Source: Locusta migratoria (taxonomy: Eukaryota > Arthropoda > Insecta > Orthoptera > Acrididae). From it: a stretch of DNA of 64,000 bases. A program made the translations under genes and the position numbers. The notes under the pieces are model-generated. The model did no database searches and had not been told where the DNA came from. It saw only the letters and a program-made list of their open reading frames with translations. Below are positions 10,423-20,771 of the stretch, in pieces. The DNA lies in NCBI GenBank assembly GCA_026315105.1, contig CM048744.1, positions 365,635,159 through 365,699,158 on the forward strand, in the 5' to 3' direction. Within the stretch, counting starts at the first letter, position 1; every line of letters starts with the position of its first letter.

Positions 10423-11326
10423 CTATCGCTTCAGCATAATCAGAAATCTAACGGGTATACAATCCGGACCAGAAGACTTGTTCTTATTAAGTGATTTTAG
10501 TTGCTGCACTACTCCGATGATATCTACTTCTATGTTACTCATTACGGCATCTGTTCGTAATTCGAAATCTGGAATATTGGTTTTGTCTTCTTTGGTGAAT
10601 GAGTTTCTAAAAGCTAAGTTTAGTAACTCTGCTTTAGTAGCGCTGTCATCGGCAGGATCGCCATTACTATCACGTAGTGAAGGTATTGTTTGTGACTTTC
10701 CTCGAGTATATTTAACATATGACCAAAATCTCTTTCGGTTTTCAGTCAAATTACGAGAAAGAGTTTCGTTGTGATAAATGTTGTAGGCATCTCGCATTGA
10801 AATCCTCGCTAAATTTCGAGCTTCTGAGTACAATCGCAAATCCTGGGGATTTCGTGTTCGTTTAAATTTAGTATGCCTTTTCCTTTGCTTTTGCAACAGT
10901 GTCCTAACCTGTTTTGTGTACCAAGGGGGATCGCCTCCTTCTTTTATTAATTTATTAGGTATAAAACTTTCAATTGCTGTCGATACCACTTCTTTGAATT
11001 TGAGCCACATCTGGTCTACACCTACGTCTAGTGTTAGAAACGAGTGGAAGCTGTCTTTCAGGAAGCAATGTATTTTGTTTCTATCTGCTTTCCTGAACAA
11101 ATATACTTTGCGTTTATTTTTGGTAACTTTGGGACTTTCGATATTCAATTTCGCTACTACAGCTCTGTGTTCACTAATACCTGTATCCGTTTTGATGCTC
11201 GTTATGAGCTCAGGATTATTTGTTGCTAAGAGATCAAGTGTGTTTTCACATCCATTTACAATTCTAGTTGGCTCATGAACTAATTGTTCGAAGTAATTCT
11301 CAGAGAATGCGTTGAGTACAATTTCA
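10423..11326 (-). pseudogene. LINE ORF2, endonuclease end to start of RT
   Basis: Continues ORF2 past the SINE. Readable sequence starts LNAFSENYFEQLVHEPTRIV, then SEHRAVVAKLN (the SDH-type last endonuclease block, here SEH, so Asp is replaced). The frame 11148-10423 runs through the basic linker (LLQKQRKRHTKFKRTR) and NRKRFWSYVKYTRG, and reaches the first RT block LKSLNKNKSSGPDCIPVRFL before stopping at 10423. The linker and first RT block keep the family order. A frameshift near 10423-10440 separates it from the main RT frame. Confidence 0.85.
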
Positions 11327-11527
11327 AAAAAATGTTCAAATGTTTGTTAAGCTTATGGGACTTAAAGACGAGGTCATCAGTCCCTAAACTTACAAACTAC
11401 TTATCAACTACCTTATACTAAAGACGGCACAAATATCCATGCCCGAGGGGGGATTCGAACCCCCGACCGTAGTGGCCGTGCGGACCGTGACTGAAGCGCC
11501 TCAGTCCCCTCGGCCACCGCGGCCGGC
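11327..11527 (-). mobile_element. tRNA-derived SINE (family 1) inside the CR1-like ORF2
   Basis: The complement of the family-1 SINE, tail first (aaaaaatgttcaaatg) and ending ccgcggccggc. It is flanked by a perfect 11 bp direct repeat, gtacaatttca, at 11316-11326 and 11528-11538. Removing it and one repeat rejoins the endonuclease to the following LINE sequence. It is therefore younger than this LINE insertion. Confidence 0.95.
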
Positions 11528-11538
11528 GTACAATTTCA

Positions 11539-12120
11539 CACGATGCTTTATGCGAAAATATAATTTCGCCAACAGATCGAGGGTAAATTAAAATCACCAC
11601 CTACTATTATCGTGTGAGTCGGGTACGTTTTTGTAATTAGACTCAGGTTTTCTTTGAACCTTTCTGCTATTGTATCGTCAGAGTCGGGAGGCCGGTAAAA
11701 GGAACCGATTATTAACTTCTTACGATTTTCGGGTACAACCTCTACCCATAATAGCTCGCACGAACTATCAACTTCAACTTCGCTACATGAAATACTACTT
11801 TTGACAGCGACAAACACGCCCCCACCTATTTTGTTTAATCTATCCTTTCTGAACACCGATAGATCTTTTGAAAATACTTCTTCTGAACTTATTTCCGGCT
11901 TGAGCCAACTTTCGCTGCCTATAATGATGTGTGTTTCGGTGCTTTCTATTAACGCTTGCAGTTCTGGAACTTTCCCGACACAGCTACGACAATTTACAAC
12001 TGTTATACCGATAATTTCCGGATCTACATTTCTCCTGTCATCCACCTGCACCCTTTGAGATTGCCCATTTTCTATTTCCCCGAAGCTGTTTATCCTAAAA
12101 AACCGCCCAGTCCACGCCAC
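11539..12120 (-). pseudogene. LINE ORF2, APE-type endonuclease domain
   Basis: The start of ORF2. ATG at 12120 overlaps the end of ORF1 by 31 bp in another frame, an arrangement that implies reinitiation or frameshifting. Visible blocks: VVNCRSCVGKVPELQALI (first strand, with N), HIIIGSESWL (the catalytic-type E), FRKDRLNKIGGGVFVAVKS, WVEVV and IIVGGDFNLPSICW (the GDFN block). The enzyme would make the first nick at the target. The frame ends at a TAA about 45 bp after GDFNLP. The downstream sequence is readable in another frame (SHKASCEIVLNAFSENYF), so a 1-base indel near 11560-11575 explains the stop. A SINE then interrupts it at 11327-11527. Confidence 0.85.
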
Positions 12121-12893
12121 ACAGCCCCCGCTACCCGTGTAGCCGCTTCCTGCGTATAGTGGACTTCTGACCTATTCAGCGGAACCCGGAAACCCACCAC
12201 CCGATGGCGCAAGTCAAGGAATCTGCAGCCTACACGATCGCAGAACCGTCTGAGCCTCTGATTCAGACCCTCCACTCGGCTCTGTACCAGAGGTCCACAG
12301 TCGGTCCTGTCAACTATGCTGCAGATTGTGAGCTCTGCTTTCATCTTGCAAGCAAGGCTGAAAGTCTTTACCACTTCAGTTAGCCGCTCGAAACCTGAGA
12401 GGATCTCTTCAGATCCGAAACGACACACATCATTGGTACCGACGTGAGCCACCACCTGCAGTTGGCTGCACCCCGTACCCTTCATGGCATCCGGGAGGAC
12501 CCGTTCCACATCTGGAATGACTCCACCCGGTATGCACACGGAGTGCACGCTGGCCTTCTTCCCCTCCTTGGCAGCCATCTCTCTAAGGGGCTCCATCGCC
12601 TGCCTAACGTTGGAGCTCCCAGCTACAAGTAAACCCACCCTCTGTGAAAGCCCGGATCTTGCAGGCTGGGTGGTGACAGGGTGAGAGACACCATCCGACT
12701 CAGGAACGTCGTCCTGAGCAGACAGCGCCTCAAACCTGTTCGCAAGACGAACCGGGGAGGCCTCACGATCGGTCCCCCGGAGAGGAGGGGAGGAGGCGTG
12801 GGGGCGGGAAGGGGGTGCGTAAACATTGCACGGGAAGGGGTGGGGAGAGGGAAGGCAAGCGGAGAAGGGAGGTGCAGAGTGGAGGCACGTCAT
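12090..12893 (-). CDS. LINE ORF1 protein with SGNH/GDSL-esterase-like domain
   Basis: A 267-residue intact frame. Residues 1-45 are Pro- and Ser-rich; LANRFEAL (about 50-57) is a phrase typical of CR1-group ORF1 linkers. The esterase-like domain follows: GLLVAGSSNV (88-97) holds the nucleophile-strand block, AHVGTNDV (149-156) is the G-x-N block, and RSEVHYTQEA (241-250) matches the final Asp/His block with Glu in place of the usual Asp. In CR1-group elements this protein is part of the retrotransposition particle and is thought to act on lipid or bind membranes; that role is known for the group and not shown here. The frame stays open upstream of the chosen ATG to about 12938, so the N-terminus could be longer or truncated. 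It ends 31 bp inside ORF2. Confidence 0.85.
   Translation of the reverse strand: MTCLHSAPPFSACLPSPHPFPCNVYAPPSRPHASSPPLRGTDREASPVRLANRFEALSAQDDVPESDGVSHPVTTQPARSGLSQRVGLLVAGSSNVRQAMEPLREMAAKEGKKASVHSVCIPGGVIPDVERVLPDAMKGTGCSQLQVVAHVGTNDVCRFGSEEILSGFERLTEVVKTFSLACKMKAELTICSIVDRTDCGPLVQSRVEGLNQRLRRFCDRVGCRFLDLRHRVVGFRVPLNRSEVHYTQEAATRVAGAVWRGLGGFLG
12799..12851 (+). other. G-rich tract with G-quadruplex pattern
   Basis: On the plus strand (antisense to LINE ORF1) four G runs lie close together at 12832-12851 (gggaaggggtggggagaggg), preceded by gggggcgggaaggggg at about 12800-12815. The pattern meets the usual four-G-run rule for quadruplex formation. It corresponds to the Pro-rich N-terminal codons of ORF1. 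Confidence 0.55.
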
Positions 12894-13381
12894 ATATGGG
12901 GAAAGGGCTACCTCTAAGGCTGGTGCGAGGGATAGCTATCAGGAAAAAGGGCGTTATCTAGGGGTGGTGGTGGTGAAAGTTACCCTCGAAAAGATGTGGA
13001 GTGTGTGAAATTGTAGGGAGGGAGGGATATGTTGGTAGAGGTGCACCCTCCCCTTGGCCAATGACTCACGTCCCTCCCCCCTTCCCTCAAACTGCGACCA
13101 ACCCCCCAGACCCGAGATATTTGGATTCCTAGTTTATTACCTAATAAATATGGTTTTGCCATTTAATATTGAAATAAGTATCTTCTATTTCACGTTTTGT
13201 AAATTGTTTTATAAAGCCTCCCCCCCCCCCTCCAAGTTGGTCAAAAGTACTAATTTTTTCACCTTCACCCCTTACACCTGATATTTCAAAAACGCAGCTA
13301 GCGTCATGACACCCCTCCCCCCTGTGGGCACCTTTGTATGCTGGTATCGGAGTGGCAGAGGCCCAGGGTTAAAAAGGAGGA

Positions 13382-13570
13382 GCCGGCCGCGGTGGCCGAG
13401 GAGACTGAGGCGCTCCAGTCACGGTCTGCACGGCCACTACGGTCGGGGATTCGAATCCCCCCTCGGGCATGGATATTTGTGCCGTCCTTAGTCTTAGTTA
13501 GTTGATAAGTAGTTTGTAAGTTTAGGGACTGATGACCCCGTAGTTAAGTCCCATAGACTATACAAACATT
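13382..13570 (+). mobile_element. tRNA-derived SINE (family 1)
   Basis: Complete family-1 copy with B-box ggattcgaatcc and the usual body. It is flanked by a perfect 13 bp direct repeat ttaaaaaggagga at 13369-13381 and 13571-13583. Confidence 0.93.
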
Positions 13571-13583
13571 TTAAAAAGGAGGA

Positions 13584-14370
13584 GGGAGAACAGATGGCTA
13601 CGGGACTCTGTTTTTCGGGTAACGTAAGGTATCCGAATATGTTCAAGGAACTTTAGGAGATGAGGAAAAGAAATAAGATCGTAGAGGATCCAGCTGGCGT
13701 AGGGGTGTCCTGATGTGTCCTCATACGACTTTCTGATTTCTCTGAACTGCCGCACCTAGGAACTCACATTGGACACATTCGTGACTCCTCCATCACAGGT
13801 GTCACTAAACTGGCGATGAATTTCAATCGGCGGCACACCACACAGATGGATAAAACGAATGATTACTCGTTCTTGTACTGAGGACGCCTCCATTATATCA
13901 ATAACAGTCAACTCTTTCCACTGCTTCCAGAACTCTACATGCTGCCATCTTTATCACAGATTCTCAATGAGTGCGCAAGCATATTAACGCAAACAAACAT
14001 GTTTCTATCAATAGCCAGTCGTGGGTAATATGGATAAATTCGGGTATTCTGAAGAGAAGAAGTGCCGTCTTTATAAACCGGGCTTTACGGCGCAGCCTCA
14101 GGGGAACAAGGCTGCGGTCGCAAGTCCAAAAGTAGCGCCGAGCGCCGCCAGCCGTAAACGGAAGAGCGGCCGCGTGCGACGGCTGGCGTTCCTCCTCATT
14201 AGGAGGGCACGAATTACCTAACAAGCCGTCAGCCGCGCCAGCGGAGACGAATGGATTTCACAAAGGCGAAAATACACCGTAGGCCACCGGGCTGCGCGCC
14301 GGGAAAGGCCGCGCAGGCACCCCACCAGACGCAAACTAAAACACGTGGGCACACTCGAACTCTGCAAATT
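13584..14370. other. No recognised gene; locally GC-rich
   Basis: No element recognised. About 14080-14330 is GC- and CpG-rich. Short frames here (13558-13755 minus, 13964-14224 minus, 14021-14221 plus) have no family features. Confidence 0.45.
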
Positions 14371-14580
14371 TTAATGAGTACAAGAAGGCGCTGGAAAAGG
14401 GCCAGTTAATCCCTCACTCGAATTCGGCAACTCTGCCCCGAGGTAGCAGTGCAGACGGGCCCTCTCAGTGAGCCACCAGGAAAGGGTCACCACAGAAGAC
14501 GACGCAAATACTCCAGAATTCTTGTCAAGAACAGCTTGCACCTTGCGTAATTTAGAAGTAAATATGCATGGAGTATTAAA
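14371..14580 (-). repeat. Copy of an unclassified dispersed repeat
   Basis: Minus-strand conceptual translation includes TERARLHCYLGAELPNSSEGL, which resembles SQRARSLCYLGAELTILSKGL at about 32716-32780 (plus). The same family has further copies near 31672-31895 and 43740-43825. The frame is partly conserved among copies, but I do not recognise a protein. Confidence 0.45.
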
Positions 14581-14582
14581 AC

Positions 14583-15988
14583 AACTTAAATAGCTTAACA
14601 AATGTAAGTCTCCCTGTCCCGACTGTATACCAATTAGGATCCTTTCAGAGTATGCTGATGCAATAGCCCCATACCTATCATATACAACCGCTCGTTTAGC
14701 GAACGTTCCCTATCCAAGGACTGCAAAGTTGCACGGGTCACTTCAATATTAAAGAAAGGCAACAGGAGTAGTCCGTAAAATTGCAGGCCTATATCATTGA
14801 CGTCGGCTTGCAGCAGCTTTTAGAATATAATACTTATGAACCACTTCGAAAAGAACAACCTATTGTCAACACGCATTCAGAAAACATCGTTCTTGTGAAA
14901 CACAGCTAGGTCTTTACTCACGTGATGTGATGAGTGCTCTCGATAAGGGATGTCAAATAGATCTCGTATTTCTAGATTTCCGGAAGGCTTTTGACACTGT
15001 ACCTCACAAGCGTCTTCTAATCAAATTACGTGCTTATGGAATACTGCCACAGCTGTACCAATGGATTCGTGATTTCCTTTCAGAAAGAACCTAGTACTTT
15101 GTAATTGACGGTAAGTCATCAAGTAGAACAGAACTGAAATCTGGCATCTAATGTTCCTTATTCTTGCAAACTATTTAGAAGACAATCTGAGTAGCTCTCT
15201 TAGACTGTTCGCGGATGATGCTGTCATTTATCGGTTCGTTAAGTCACCAGAAGATCAAAAGCAACTGAAAAATGATTTAAGATAACAGTATGGTGCAAAA
15301 ATTGGCAATTGACTCTTAATAATGAAAAGTGTGGCGTCATCCATATGAACTCTGAAAGAAATCCGTTAAACTTCATATACACGATAAATCAGTCAAACCT
15401 TGAGGCCGTAAATTCAACTGAGCAATTATGAACAACTTAAATTGGAAAGTACACATAGAATATATTGTAGCGAAGGCGACCCAAAAACTACATTTCATTG
15501 GCAGAACACTTAGAAGATGCAACAGTTGTACTAAAGAAACAGCCTACATTACACTTCTGCGTCTCATTGTGGAGCATTGCTGCGTATTGTAGGATCCACA
15601 CCAGGTGGGACTGACGGACGATTTACAGAAAATTGAGAAGAGGGCAGCTCGTTTTGTATTATCGCGATATAGGGGAGAGAGTATCGCGGAAATGATGCGC
15701 AAGTTGGGATGGAAATCATTTTGTTGCGGCGAGAACTATTTGAGGAATATCTTTCACTAACTTTTTCTTCGGTGCGTGAACATATATTGTTAGCACCCAC
15801 ATACATAGGGAGAAATAACCGTCATAATTAAATATATCAGGTCGAAAACAGAAAGATTTAGGTGTTCCTTTTTCCCGCTAGCAATTATAGAGTAAAATTA
15901 TAGAGAAATATCATAAAAGTGGTTCGATGAACCCTCTGCCATGCACTTCAATGTGATTTGCAGAGCATCCATGTAGATGTAGATGTGA
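14583..15988 (+). mobile_element. Decayed CR1-like LINE, RT to 3' end
   Basis: Plus-strand copy of the same family as 9009-12938. It starts at the first RT block (nucleotides for LNKCKSP..PDCIPI), keeps the QKTFDTV-like block near 14975-15000 (in DNA 'gatttccggaaggcttttgacactgtacc'), and the FADDA equivalent near 15212-15220 (gcggatgatgctgtc). It ends with 'gatttgcagagcatcc' and gtagatgtagatg at about 15955-15988. Many indels close every frame. It is more diverged than the copies at 845 and 9009, so it is older. Confidence 0.85.
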
Positions 15989-16138
15989 AAAATATGGCAA
16001 ACAGACCTGTTTATTGTAAACGTAGTACAGTACATTTACGTTGCATGCGATGGCTATAAACACAAACTTTATACGTAGAAGCGTTTCAGAACCTAATGAA
16101 AATGCCTGACGGTTTACAGTGATCTGTTAAATGGTTCA

Positions 16139-16420
16139 CTACAAGCAGCGATAACTTATATACGCGTTCCTCAGAACAACATGAGCGCTTACCAGTTCCA
16201 GAACGGTAATTTCCTGATCTATTTCGTTCCTTTGCTTGAGTACTGCCCCAAGGTATTTAAAGTCTTTTAGCTTTTCAAAGACTTTGTCATCCACATTTAG
16301 AGGTATATCATCATTTTCTCTGCTAACTGCGAGATACTTGGTCTTGTCCATATTCAACTTCAGGTCTATTCTCATTGCTTCTTCTATTAATGCTCTTGTC
16401 ATCTGAAGCAGGTCTGGTTC
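16139..16420 (-). pseudogene. RTE-like RT thumb fragment
   Basis: Minus-strand frame with MRIDLKLNMDKTKYLAVS, then DKVFEKLKDFKYLGAVLKQR and EIDQEI. This matches the region after the YADD block in RTE-like LINEs (the NxxKTKY motif, then FKYLG, then a polar I-x-x-E-I run). The catalytic palm and C-terminus are not found nearby. Family resemblance is by eye. Confidence 0.7.
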
Positions 16421-16825
16421 TCTCTCTGGTACTAGAACAGCATGGTTCGGTTGTCTTGCTAGATAAAAATTACAGTGTTTTAAAAGTCCTGTTTCACATT
16501 TTTCTGTCGTTAACAGTGCCGTTCTCTTTGTTTACGTCGTTGTTTCTGCGCAGCCTGCGTCTGCAGCTCCAGGATTTTTTCATTGAATATCGGTATTTTC
16601 TAAGACTGGATTGCATTTGACTTCAGATACTTTTCATTGTAGGTAGACCGAACAACCCATTTTAATCTCTTCATTTGTAATCCAGTGGGCGCAAATGTTA
16701 GCCTATATCCTTTGTTTTTCAGTATTGATCTAGTCTTCTCATAACTGATAATTTTCCACGTTGGTTTTCTAAATCTATGGAAAAAAGATGGTAAAAAACA
16801 GCCTTAGTTCTATGTCCAGAATACA

Positions 16826-17597
16826 TCTATATCTACATATGTACTCTGCAAATCCCATTTAAGTGACTGGCAGAAGATTTATTGAAACGTTTGTATCCCT
16901 AGTGGCGCGAAAAAAAAAAAAAAAAAAAAAACTTTCACATTCGGAGGAGATTGTTGTTTGAAACAAATTTCGCAAATAGATCTCACCGCAACGATTAACG
17001 CCATTCTTTTAATGATTTACACGCCAACTTGTGATTAATAAAAGTGTCTCTAGTCCCCCGAATCGCAATAATACAAAACGAGCTACTTTTCTCAGAACTT
17101 TCGCTATATCCTCCGTCAGTCTCAATAGTGGGGAATCCACAATATTTAGCGATACTCCAAAATAGAATGTACAACTTTAGACAGTTTCTTTAGTAGAACT
17201 ATTGCATCTTCTAACTGTTCTGCCAATACTTGTTGTTGTTGTCGTATTTTTTTAAAGGGGGCTAAACGGCTAATCTGCCAATAAAGCAAAACTTTTGGTT
17301 CGGCTTGTATACAAGATTTTCTACGTATTCTTTCTAATGATAGTTTTTCGAAATTGTAATTACTAGGAATTTAGTTGAATTTATGGCACATAAATTTGAT
17401 TTGTCGTGTGAAAGGAGGTCAACGTTTTTCTGTTACTGCTCATATGCATGACATCAGACGTCAATTTCCAATTTTTGTTCCCTGCAGATATCTTATCTAA
17501 ATCGTCTTGCAATTGCTTTTGACCTCCTGATGACTTCACTAACCTGTGAAGATTAGAGCTGCTCAGATTGTCTCCTAAATCTTTTTAAGAAACAAGT
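16826..17597 (-). mobile_element. Decayed CR1-like LINE 3' part
   Basis: Minus-strand remnant of the CR1-like family. It begins at the 3' end (plus-strand catctatatctacat, then 'gtactctgcaaatcc') and can be followed to the FADDA and DLGENLSSS region near 17560-17597. It contains an A run at about 16911-16931 and a 45 bp insertion at 17229-17273. No frame is open. Confidence 0.8.
17229..17273 (-). mobile_element. Tiny SINE-tail insertion with target duplication
   Basis: A 45 bp insertion in the CR1-like remnant, flanked by the 10 bp direct repeat tctgccaata (17219-17228 and 17274-17283). Its content (gttgttgttgtcg... then aaagggggctaaac) is the complement of a SINE tail of the type seen at 23615-23650 (gtttagtccccttaaaa...ccaacaacc). 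It looks like an extremely 5'-truncated retroposition. Confidence 0.65.
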
Positions 17598-17858
17598 AAT
17601 TGTACTCGCAAAATAATGTTAACGACCCAGAAGATTCCAAACAAATTCAATGGAAGACAGCGTAGGTATCGAATTACTCATTACACTCGAGTGCACAACG
17701 TGAGAACATGCATTGCAGATAGTAAAGAGGTCTATTAACCGAAGGTTGTAAAAGTAACACTTTAGTGTATAATTCTGAATAGGCCAATTCATAACGTAAT
17801 ATCACGTTTGCTATACAAGTGTAACGTAAGTATGATCATTTGTTTGTACCAGCTTGGA

Positions 17859-17972
17859 TGTGTGTGTTGTCTTTAGATTAGTTTAACCTAGTTTAAGTAG
17901 TTTGCAAGACTGGGGACTGATGAGCAACGTAGTGTGGTCACATAGAATCACTAACATTTGAACGTTTTTTTT
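17859..17972 (+). mobile_element. SINE fragment, 3' half
   Basis: SINE body and tail only: gatgtgtgtgttgtctttag, 'agtttaagtagtttgcaag', 'ggggactgatgagcaac' and an ending aacatttgaacgtttttttt. The tRNA-like head is missing. Confidence 0.75.
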
Positions 17973-18122
17973 AAATTTAATTTGAGAAATATCTTTCTGC
18001 TTATTCACGATTGATGATTGCGTGGCAGTCAACTAATGTAAGGCGCAGACTGCTCTTAATCGTTGGTCGTTAAACTGGCACCTTTCGGCAGTTTTTGCTC
18101 TCTTGAATATAGAAAACAGGTG

Positions 18123-18207
18123 AAACTTCCTGTTAGATCAAAACTGTGTGCCCGAACCGGAATTCGAACTTGGGACCTTTGCCTTTCTTGGGCAAGTGGT
18201 CTATCAC
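18123..18207 (-). repeat. tRNA-like repeat arm (same family as 49210-49650)
   Basis: Complement reads as a tRNA-like unit with aaaggcaaaggtcccaagtt then cgaattccgg, ending in 'gatctaacaggaagtt'. It corresponds to one arm of the twin-tRNA element at 49210-49650. Only one arm is present here. Confidence 0.65.
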
Positions 18208-18479
18208 TTATTTTATCTTAGTTGTTCTTTGTGTATTTCGGTCCGATTATAGAGATATATGAACAAAATTATCATGTTGGTACAAGGAAATACTTATATT
18301 TACGTTTCTCGTCTGCAGCTAGCTTGGAATTTCGTTAAGACTGTTCAGACTAATGAACTAAATAGTTTATTTTATGTCAAGCTGGTACAAACAAATGATT
18401 TTATTTGCGTTACAATTGTGCAGCAAGCAAGATATTACGTTATTATTAGGCCTTATAAAATTATACACAATCTTAGGTG

Positions 18480-19005
18480 AACAGACCTCCTTACTGACCT
18501 TCGAAATAGTCACCTCCCATAGGTCTGCAATACATGTTTTGGAAACTTTGCACGAAGACCTCCTTTGGGATGGTGAGCAAAAGCCCCGTCACGTTTCATT
18601 GTATGTCAAGAGTATCGTCAAATCTCTTTCCTTTCAAAGCGAGCTTCAGTGGAAGAAATAGGAAGAGAGTTGGGATTGGTATCCGGTGAATATGGTGTAT
18701 ATAAAGTTGCACGAGAACGCTCGCCCACACACAGCCAATATTGTCAAACAGTTCCTGGCGAAAAAGGGGGTGGTGCAACTTGAACATCAACCATACTCGC
18801 TGCATCTCAATCCTCCGGACTTCTTCGTATCCCCACCACTCATACTCGCTTTGAAAGATTGACGGCATTCCTGACAACCAACGAAACGTGACGAGCTTTC
18901 GATCCCAAAAGAAGACTTCCAGGACATGTATTGCAAAGCTGCGCGGTGCATAGCCGTGGGAGGTGACTTTTCCAAGGACAGTAACTGTAGTTCGTAGTTC
19001 ATCTA
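18480..19005. pseudogene. Two mariner transposase C-termini, head to head
   Basis: Plus strand 18690-19005 reads HENARPHTANIVKQFLAKKG, then QPYSLHLNPPDFF and IPKEDFQDMYCKA: the second catalytic block (DNARPH with Asp changed to Glu) and the PDxxP-type block of mariner transposases. Minus strand 18670-18480 reads LPLKLALKGKRFDDTLDIQ, then TIPKEVFVQSFQNMYCRP and MGGDYFEG, which is the C-terminal block that should follow in the plus copy. The two fragments therefore belong to one family but point away from each other. Neither could encode an enzyme. Confidence 0.75.
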
Positions 19006-19239
19006 CGTTAATGTTACATGACTATTCACCGAAATTTATTGTCAGAGGTTGTATGTTACGCTTGTACATCTTTCACAGTATTTTAGACTTGGAGGACGTA
19101 GGACAACACCATCCAGAGATGTGTGTTCAATAGCTCGTATCCGTATGGTACAGTAGAGCACACGTGTCATCTACTGACCACAGATTGAAGTAATAACTAG
19201 CAAAAAGCCCGCTCGAAATGGCGCGTTCTGAGAATGCGC

Positions 19240-19433
19240 CGGCCGCGGTGGCCGCGGAGACTGAGGCGCTCCAGTCACGGTCTGCACGGCCACTACGTTC
19301 GGGGGTTCGAATCCCCCCTCGGGCATGGATATTTGTGCCGTCTTTAGTATAAGGTAGTTGATAAGTAGTTTGTAAGTTTACGGACTGATGACCTCGAGGT
19401 TAAGTCCCATAAGCTTAACAAACATTTGAACAT
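19240..19433 (+). mobile_element. tRNA-derived SINE (family 1)
   Basis: Complete family-1 copy. The flanking repeats ttctgagaatgcgc (19226-19239) and ttctaagaatgcgc (19434-19447) match at 13 of 14 positions. Confidence 0.92.
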
Positions 19434-19447
19434 TTCTAAGAATGCGC

Positions 19448-20771
19448 GGATACATCTCCTCTGTTGCGCACACGCGAATCTACAAGAGAATAGAACCATT
19501 TATATTTCTCCACGGCGTATAAAGCGTCTGCTACAATCGTAGCCTCACCAGTTCTGCCGCTACTCCTGACTTTTACGCGTCAGGTGTGTCGTGTAATAGC
19601 GGCTGAAGTTCTCTATAGAAAAAGTCCTTCGCTCAACTGGAGTTTCTGCACAACACGTAGTCTCTTAGCACAGTCCCAACCCCACTGTTGGTGCCATCTG
19701 GTATCTCGTTTATTGTTAAGCAGCGCGACGAAGAGTTAGTAATCATTTCTTTTCCTTCTCTTAAGACGAAACACGCCTGCAAGCCCATCAACACATAGTT
19801 AGAACTGCAAGGTATCACAGCCACTCTACATATTCGCTCTCACAAACGTCAGACATTTTGATATACTCCCGAGCAGAGACGGCCGCAAGTGATGAACATG
19901 CAGTAAACGTAGCGTGTCTGCAACAGGTCCTGCTTTTCGAGCTAAACATAGGCATGACGTGCCCGAGTGTCCATTTCGGCGAAGATCCGCATAATTATCC
20001 CGTCATTTCACGGCGAACAATGCCTGCATTATCGGTAGGAGACACGTGCGCCGCAATTTCGCACGCTTTTGCTAACGAATTCTTGAAACGAGATTTGCTA
20101 CTCTCTTTTGCCAGCTCTGTGACGAGGCCTGTACGTGCTGCAGTCTTCACCTCCTCCCCCATAACTGTAGACGGAGAGAACACCCAGCGCTTTGCACCGA
20201 GCCAACCGGTTTCTTCACGGATCACTTCAAACTGAGGGTAAGGCACGGAGAATTAGTCTCTCTTACATAGTCCCCAAAAAACTCCACAGAAATTACCTTT
20301 TGCGCTGTCGGTTACAGAGCCATTTTTGCCTCTTTTTGCTGGTGTAAGCCACCGCTTGTATGTTTTGCATACATTGTTGAGATAATGCCTTTAATGCTAT
20401 AGAGTGAGAAAATTGATATTGTCAGGACCGTGACTGCTATACTATAAGGTTGGTAATTTGAAACAGCAAAACATCACATCTGTGAATAGTTGTTGTTTTA
20501 AATTATAAAACATGATGTATTTTAATTTGTTTTTCTACAGATCCTCAGATGATCAAATTCTTCGTATTTTTTAAAGAAAGAATTCACAGGTATATGTATG
20601 ATATTATTTTCTTTTATGATTTTTCAATTGTTTTAAAAAATTGATTGTATGACTTTATATAATAAAAGAAACTATTTTGAAAATTGAAATAGAAATGTCC
20701 TCTTATGAAACAATCAATAAATTCTGGAGCCGTTTCAGCTGTTTTTATTGAGATCCTTTTATGTACAGGTC
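19448..20771. other. No recognised gene
   Basis: A 125-codon plus frame (19858-20235) and an overlapping 83-codon minus frame (20246-19995) are present, but neither resembles a family I know. The sequence from about 20300 onward is AT-rich. Confidence 0.45.

Larger units (their letters stand above)
9009..12938 (-). mobile_element. Nearly full-length CR1-like LINE with esterase ORF1
   Basis: From the 5' side (about 12938) to the 3' end (9009) on the minus strand: ORF1 with an SGNH-esterase domain, ORF2 with APE endonuclease and RT, a short 3' UTR, and terminal tagatg-type units (catcta repeats 9009-9028 on the plus strand). Esterase-bearing ORF1 proteins are known from CR1-group LINEs, which fits the RT sequence. 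ORF1 and ORF2 overlap by 31 bp in different frames. ORF2 is broken by a stop or frameshift near 11545-11570, by a SINE at 11327-11527 and by a frameshift near 10423. Other copies in the window: 845-2023, 14583-15988, 16826-17597. Confidence 0.88.

Noticed and set aside
19858..20246. Host gene exon (125-codon plus frame, 83-codon minus frame)
   Set aside because: Frames overlap on opposite strands, with no domain or splice evidence to choose either.
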